Under the pieces are notes generated by a model. The model worked only from the letters and a program-made list of their open reading frames with translations, was not told the origin of the DNA and searched no databases. From Isoetes taiwanensis (taxonomy: Eukaryota > Streptophyta > Lycopodiopsida > Isoetales > Isoetaceae), in the NCBI GenBank assembly GCA_021234155.1, contig JAJEKV010000857.1:1-64000 (forward strand): a stretch of DNA of 64,000 bases, in the 5' to 3' direction. This document shows positions 58,963-64,000 of the stretch, one piece after another (position 1 is the first letter of the stretch; each line of letters begins with the position of its first letter). The position numbers and the translations under genes are program-made.

Positions 58963-60441
58963 ATGCCCAAGAAAAGTAAGAAGGATATACCACCAAGCTC
59001 TATCGTAACAAGAAGGGGACCGGTGAGTCAATCTTTGGGCTCAAAATTGCATCAAGATTCAATTTCGTTTTCAGATTTGGGAGCAGATCTGGGGTCTAAT
59101 TCTCAGATCCAGGAGGTTTTGATTCCATTTACCGATCTAGAAGGTAATCCAATTTCGTTTTTCAAGTTGAAGGGAGATTCAATTTCGTTTTTCCAATTTC
59201 AAGAAACCCAAGAAGAGGCAGAGATGGTTGTATTACCACCTATGGTATGGGGTTTTCAGACAATGGGGATTCCAAAGTTTGATGATCTGGTAGATTGGGA
59301 TCCTTTGAAGCATATTGTGAAGTTTGAGAGGTATTGCCAGCAATGTAAGTTACCGGCTGGTGATTATTTGCTTTGGTTTCATAGTTCTTTACAAGATTCA
59401 GTGGAGGAATGGGCACAAACTCAGCCAGATACCATGACATATCAGGAATTAAAGGAAGCTTTCATTGCTAATTATCAAGAAGTTCATGGTAAGGATAAGA
59501 CTATGGAAAGGTGGACCAATTTCACACAAAAGGAAGATGAATCAATTAGAGAGTATAATCAGAGGTATATTGCGGTTCTCAAAGCCGTGGTTTATTGGAA
59601 AATTGCAAGGAATGATGAAATGGATATTCAATGGTATGTAAAGGGGCTGAAACGAGCTATTGCTCATAAGGTGAAGGCTAAACAACCTACAACATTACTA
59701 GAGGCACAAAAGTATGCTCTCAAGGCTGAAGATAAGTTGGGATACATTCATGAAGTTGCTGCTCCAGAGCATAAAACAGAGGATATTGCAGCCACGATTT
59801 CTCTTACAATTGGTGAGAAGCCAAGGGAGGTGCAGTCTATTACTTGTGAATATTGTGGGTCTATTGGGCATTCTGATACTACATGTAGATTGTTGAAATT
59901 CTGCTCAAGATGCCAAATCAAGGGCCATAATGATCAAGAATGTAGGGAGAAGAGATTCTTTGAGAGGGCCAATCCGGTATTTGCTGTTATGCAACAAGCA
60001 CCACCTATTCCTATTCAACCAATGCAAACAACACCTATCATGCCACAAGTGCCAATGATGCCACAAGCTCCAATTGCCCAACAAGTTCCAATGGGTTCCA
60101 CACCAATGGTGCAGCCAAAACAGGGATGATATCCAAGTAAGGCTCATTTGTATTGCAAGTTATGTGATAAATTCAAGCATGATGAGACTACTTGTTGGAA
60201 AATCCATGGGAAACCAGAATGGGCAACCAACAAGTATCCACCAAAGCAGCAAGTGTTTGACTCAGTACCTCTTCCTAATAATGATGTTCGCATTCAAGAT
60301 GCAAAGTACATTGATAATCCTCAAGTTAAGGCTCTTATTGAGGAGCTTAAGAAGCAAGAGAAGGCAAAATCAGTAGTAAATTGTGGATTTGTTGAGGTGG
60401 AGCATGACCATTTCAGCAAGAAGAAGAGATTGGAGAAGTAA
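58963..60441 (+). pseudogene. Gypsy gag with three zinc knuckles and an in-frame stop
   Basis: From ATG 58963 the frame runs 388 codons to TGA at 60127, then continues open in the same frame to 60439. Retrotrans_gag lies at about residues 95-265: DPLKHIVKFERYCQQCKLP, GDYLLWFHSSLQDSVEEWA, TMTYQELKEAFIANYQE, NQRYIAVLKAVVYW. CCHC knuckles are CEYCGSIGHSDTTC and CSRCQIKGHNDQEC. A third, CKLCDKFKHDETTC, comes after the stop, so TGA (in GGA TGA TAT CCA) probably replaced a tryptophan codon. A PM-rich stretch (IPIQPMQTTPIMPQVPMMPQ) precedes the stop. Gag packages the RNA; knuckles bind nucleic acid. Confidence 0.88.
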
Positions 60442-60599
60442 ATGCAGTTACAAGATCATAAAAGTGGTTCAAGAACCAAGAGTAGTGCCAATTGCGGAGA
60501 AGACTAAGACCTCTTTTCCAAAGGCTTTGAAGGTGTCAGCACCTAAGAAGGTGCAATTCAATGTCTTTGCCTACGTAACGCAGGTTTCAGTCTATAGAA

Positions 60600-61692
60600 G
60601 AAAATCAGCCCATAGTGATGCCTCCTATGGTGGATGAGGAAATTCAAAATGAAGATGATGTGATCAGCCAAGTTTTGGCCACTAAAGTTACACTTACTCT
60701 TGAGCAATTGATGTATTATTCTCCAAATTTGTTGCAAGAGTTAGGGGGAAGAACAAAATCAGAAATTTCAGTCCAACAAATCATATCAAATGATACCGAC
60801 AAGAGGAGAATGGAGCCATCAGCCCGGCAATCCAAGGATCCTGGGCCATTTCTTTTGTGATGTGAGTATTAATGGATATCTAATCAAAGAGGCCAACATA
60901 GATACCGGCAGTGGAGTGAATGTAATGCCTTACCACATAATGCTTCAAGTTGGATTAAAAATGATGGAACCGACAACTATGATGCTCAAAGCATTCAATC
61001 AAATGAAGGTGCAGCCTATGGGAGTCATAAGAAATGTTTTATGCAAGGTTTATGAGGTGGAAGCAATCTTGGATTTCATGGTTTTGAAATTTTCGAGAGA
61101 GTGTGCATCTTTGAAACTTATATTTTGTTCTTTGTCGTACATGGTTAGATGCCATCTGTTTGAGACTTCATGGAGGAAGCGTGAAATGAATATCTTTCAA
61201 GGGGAACACAAGGTTACTATAGATCATCCTCTGAAATCAGCAAAAGGTACCTTTCTTTGCAATCCTTCTTTGAGCAGCCCACAGTTAGAAATCAGCAAAG
61301 AGAATGCTATGGTGTCAGGGCAACAAGGTCTTAGTTGTTTTCATGTCTTGGAAGTGGGTGACAGGGAAGATAAGACTTTGTACAAGTGGTTAAAAGGTAC
61401 CCAAATTTCAGAAATATGTCATTTACAGCAGCAAGTTGCAGATAAGTATATCCAAAGACTTGAAAGTATTGGCGAAGATGAGTTACAAGAGACTCTTGTG
61501 AACATGCAGGAAGAGTCCATTCAAAGACCCATTGGGGAGACTTTATTCCAGCAAGGAATTGATCAAGATCAAGCAAGGGGGTTCACTCAATGGTCACGTA
61601 CGTACCAACTGAGTGAACTTTTAGGGTTTTTTTATTGCCTTGGTCGTAGGTATTTTCGGGGAGCTCATCTGGGGGAAGGAGAGATTCCGTAG
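60600..61692 (+). pseudogene. Gypsy aspartic protease region
   Basis: After a frame change, 60615-60860 reads MPPMVDEEIQNEDDVISQVL then LTLEQLMYYSPNLLQEL, and from 60790 the gag frame resumes with VSINGYLIKEANIDTGSGVN, where DTGS is the catalytic triad of retroviral-type proteases (Asp at about 60905). VMPYHIMLQVGL and a hydrophobic block downstream fit the fold. The continuation to 61692 is a linker without known motif. Frameshifts upstream of 60790 separate it from gag. Confidence 0.8.
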
Positions 61693-61722
61693 ATGATGGA
61701 TTTGGGGGGATCCATTTGACGG

Positions 61723-61870
61723 AAAAAGGTACAAAGTCGGAAAGGGATTATATAATTTGGCACAAAAGCTACACAAAAGGTACAAAAGTCGGAAAGGGAT
61801 TATATAATTTGGCACAAAGGGTCTTCACAAAAGGTACAAAGTCGGAAAGGGATTATATAATTTGGCACAA
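61723..61870 (+). repeat. Three-unit minisatellite, ~54 bp
   Basis: aaggtacaaa(a)gtcggaaag followed by ggattatataatttggcaca occurs three times between protease and RT. The units are almost identical apart from agctacac versus gggtcttcac spacers. It interrupts the pol frame. Confidence 0.92.
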
Positions 61871-61929
61871 TCAATCGTAAATCTACGGATAGGTTCTATA
61901 TTATATGTTAGTTCGAAAAACCGTATGGT

Positions 61930-63180
61930 ATGGGTTTTTCTACTCCAAAAAGCCGTATACAGGGGTTTTTCTATGACCCCTCGAACACAGATGCCATCTG
62001 TCCATATATAGAGGTGCACCCCCCGGGAGATCAAGTAGAGATGCTGATTTTGACATCAAGCATGGATGGGGTAAACAGAAATCAGCCCACTATACAAGTA
62101 CAAGCAGCTTGGTGGCATGTGCACATTCTGGAGGATGAGGTAAATCAGATCAGTCCATGTTCACCACAGTCATCACAATCACCACATGCACCAAATTCAT
62201 CACAATCATCACATCCACTACATCCATTACAGTCACCACAGTCATCACACGCACCACATTCATCACTGTCACCACATTCACCACATTCGTCACCACACTC
62301 ACCACCTTCATTACAGTCACCACATTCAGTCAAGAACATCAATATTTCTCAAGGAAATCAAGAAGAATTGGTTACTATTGGAGGAGATCTTACTCAAGAG
62401 GAGGAACAGGATTTGACATCTTTGTTAAGAGAATTCAGGGATGTTTTGGCAAGAAATTACAAAGAATTAAAAGGCATTCCACCAGAGGTTGTGGTTCATA
62501 CTATTGATTTGAAACAAGGATCAAAACCAGTCCAACAAGCTCAAAGGAGAATGAGTCCAACAATAGAGGAGCAAGTAAAGGTTGAGGTCATGAAGCTTTT
62601 GGAGGCGGGATTTATTGTACCAGTGCCAAATTCAGATTGGATCAGTTCTATTGTCCCAGTGAGAAAGCCAAATAACTCAATCCGAGTATGCATTGATTAC
62701 AGGGATCTCAATAAAGCTACCAAAAGAGATCATTTTCCTACACCATTCATAGACACTTTATTGGATATTGTTGCAGGAAATCAGGCCTATTCTTTCTTGG
62801 ATGGGTTTTCGAGGGATATAATCAGATCCAAATCTATCCACCACATCAAGCAATGGCTTTTGAACACCTTTTGGCATCTATGCTTACAAAGTATTACCTT
62901 TTGGCCTTACAAATGCTCCAGCCACATTTCAGCGAGCTATGACATATGCTTTTCATGATATTTTAGATTTTTTGAGAGTCTTTATAGATGACTTAACAGT
63001 ATTTTCTAATCCAAGAAAGGAACACTTGGATCATCTCAGAAAAGTTCTTGAAAGATGCGGCTGTGTATGGTATAAGTTTGAATCACCGCTAAGTGTATTT
63101 TCTTCACTAGAGGAGGAAAACTATTGGGCAATTATGTTTGAGAAAAGGGATTACAAGTGGATCATGGTAAGATTGCAGCC
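61930..63180 (+). pseudogene. Gypsy reverse transcriptase with low-complexity linker
   Basis: The frame 61930-62958 opens with a linker holding a Ser/Pro/His-rich tract (SPQSSQSPHAPNSSQSSHP onward; 62155-62330). RT follows: PPEVVVHTIDLKQGSKPV, AGFIVPVPNSDWISSIVPVR, RVCIDYRDLNKATKRDHFPT, and AYSFLDGFSRD where the catalytic D lies in FLDGFS. A frame change near 62830-62930 leads to MTYAFHDILDFLRVFIDDLT and VFSNPRKEHLDHL, with the FIDD catalytic pair. Another damaged stretch runs to 63220. The motif set is Ty3/gypsy. Confidence 0.88.
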
Positions 63181-63299
63181 TTGGAGAAGGTCAAATCACC
63201 TACAAATGTATCCCAAGTGAGAAGCTTATATGGCCAACTTCGTTTTTAGTAGGAGGTATTTGCATAATTTTGCTAAAGTAACTTGACCACTTGTGGATT

Positions 63300-63720
63300 G
63301 TATGAAGCAGGGGCAGCATTTTTAGATGGGAGGAAGATGCTCAAGAAGCATTTGAATGGTGCCTTGCACAATTAAAAGAGAGAACTTTGCTGATTCCTCC
63401 AAGAATGAGTGAGCCATTTCATTTATTCTTTGCAGTTTGGGAGCAAGCTTTGGCTGTCACACTATGTCAGAAAAATCAGCAAAAGCATTATGATGTGAAT
63501 TACTATGCTAGCAGGGTGTTAACTCCACAAGAGCAGAAATGGACTCATGTGGAGCATCTTGGGTTGGCATTGAAGTGGGCCTTGAATAAATTTAGACATT
63601 ATCTTCTTCCTTCACAATGGAATTCAGCAAATGTACAATATATTTACATTCATATGGATGTGAACCCATTGCCATGCATTTACAATGACTGTCCAAGATC
63701 CTAAGTTTACAAGATGGGCT
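63300..63720 (+). pseudogene. Gypsy RNase H (partial)
   Basis: FEWCLAQLKERTL (about 63340) starts the RT connection, then LLIPPRMSEPFHLFFAVWEQ, ALAVTLCQKNQQKHYDVNYY, ASRVLTPQEQKWTHVEHLGL and ALKWALNKFRHYLLPSQ follow. The YYASRVLT..E..W...E.L.LAL....KFRHYL pattern is the RNase H domain of plant Ty3 elements; the usual first D (D.S) reads AVWE, so catalytic residues are altered. After a shift at about 63650, frames continue toward the H2C2/integrase region at the window end. Confidence 0.8.
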
Positions 63721-64000
63721 CTTATCATACAAGAATTTGAATTGAAGTATGTTAAGATGGCCCAAGGAGCTCATAATCCAAGTGCCTATTTGAGTAGTGG
63801 TGCTGAAATAGAAGAGGAAACAGACCAGCAAGTAGCATTTCAGGTTAATGAAGTATTACAGGGGTTCATTGAGACCGTGGATCTTTGGTATGCCAATATA
63901 TACAGGTATTTACAAGATCAGACTTATCCTTCATCATTTTCAAAGCAACAAAAGCATGCTCTTAGAGTACAAGCAGCTGGTTATGTGGTGCACGAGGCTA
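63721..64000 (+). pseudogene. Gypsy RNase H end and connection region (window edge)
   Basis: In a shifted frame the strand reads FTRWALIIQEFELKYV, typical of the end of RNase H in Ty3 elements (RWALLLQEFDF), then NPSAYLSSG and acidic linker sequence. Integrase should begin beyond the window. Confidence 0.7.

Larger units (their letters stand above)
58436..64000 (+). mobile_element. Ty3/gypsy LTR retrotransposon, 5' part (runs off window)
   Basis: A 337-bp 5' LTR, a non-iMet primer-binding site, gag, protease, RT and RNase H appear in order on the plus strand, which is the Ty3/gypsy arrangement. Integrase and the 3' LTR would lie beyond the window. gag is nearly intact, while pol has frameshifts, so this copy is younger than the other gypsy remnant at 1-11 kb but still non-functional. 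It inserted into the reading frame at 57957-58435. Confidence 0.9.

Noticed and set aside
62145-62342. Minus-strand frame very rich in C, D, E and G
   Set aside because: It is the antisense of the Ser/Pro/His repeat in the RT linker; the cysteine pattern is produced by the trinucleotide-like repeat, not by a metal-binding protein.

Overview
The window looks like nuclear DNA from a seed plant with a large, repeat-rich genome. Reasons: one spliced alpha-expansin gene (three exons, GT-AG introns at the positions conserved in land-plant alpha-expansins), plant-type Ty1/copia and Ty3/gypsy retrotransposons, an L1-like LINE, and several tRNA-like modules with pol III A and B boxes. Deep decay and nesting of elements would fit a gymnosperm such as a conifer, but that is an inference. 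The species was not identified. I see no bacterial operon, CRISPR array, rRNA or intact tRNA gene.

Layout. 1-10.9 kb: a decayed minus-strand Ty3/gypsy element (gag, protease, RT, RNase H and integrase remnants, 10.2 down to 4.4 kb) between two diverged copies of one repeat; the 0.55-4.4 kb part is unexplained. 10.9-14.3 kb: gene-free, with a 200-bp tandem duplication and short direct repeats. 15.34-16.34 kb: the alpha-expansin. 16.67-22.15 kb: a structurally complete minus-strand Ty1/copia element with LTRs, 5-bp target-site duplication, primer-binding site and polypurine tract, inserted 0.33 kb downstream of the expansin stop; its reading frames are broken. 23.48-33.68 kb: a large plus-strand LTR retroelement with ~1.7-kb LTRs and a very decayed interior holding two tRNA-like modules and a second copy of the family's 3' junction. 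33.7-42.2 kb: mostly featureless; possible spliced coding sequence on the minus strand near 37 kb and a possible transcript start near 38.4 kb.

42.2-44.2 kb: a near-perfect inverted repeat with ~1-kb arms and an 18-bp spacer, each arm carrying the same unrecognised protein-coding sequence. 44.9-45.75 kb: a diverged tandem duplication. 46.76-48.47 kb: a LINE 3' end (minus) with poly(A) tail. 48.45-50.1 kb: a compound repeat island with a ~165-bp direct repeat at each end, a TTAGATTCC-type array, 14 in-register heat-shock-element-like pentamers, a tRNA-like module and a ~112-bp satellite with G-boxes. 50.1-54.7 kb: a 361-bp LTR with polypurine tract and unresolved interior. 54.7-58.4 kb: a putative 5' LTR with iMet primer-binding site, a SINE-like insertion and a short two-exon reading frame cut by the next element. 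58.44-64 kb: a younger plus-strand Ty3/gypsy element (LTR, PBS, gag, protease, RT, RNase H) running off the window.

The expansin is the only gene that looks functional. No new multi-gene system is visible. The features most worth following are the kilobase inverted repeat with its unknown protein, the heat-shock-element-like array and its repeat island, the cluster of pol III-type modules, and the unrecognised spliced coding sequence near 37 kb.
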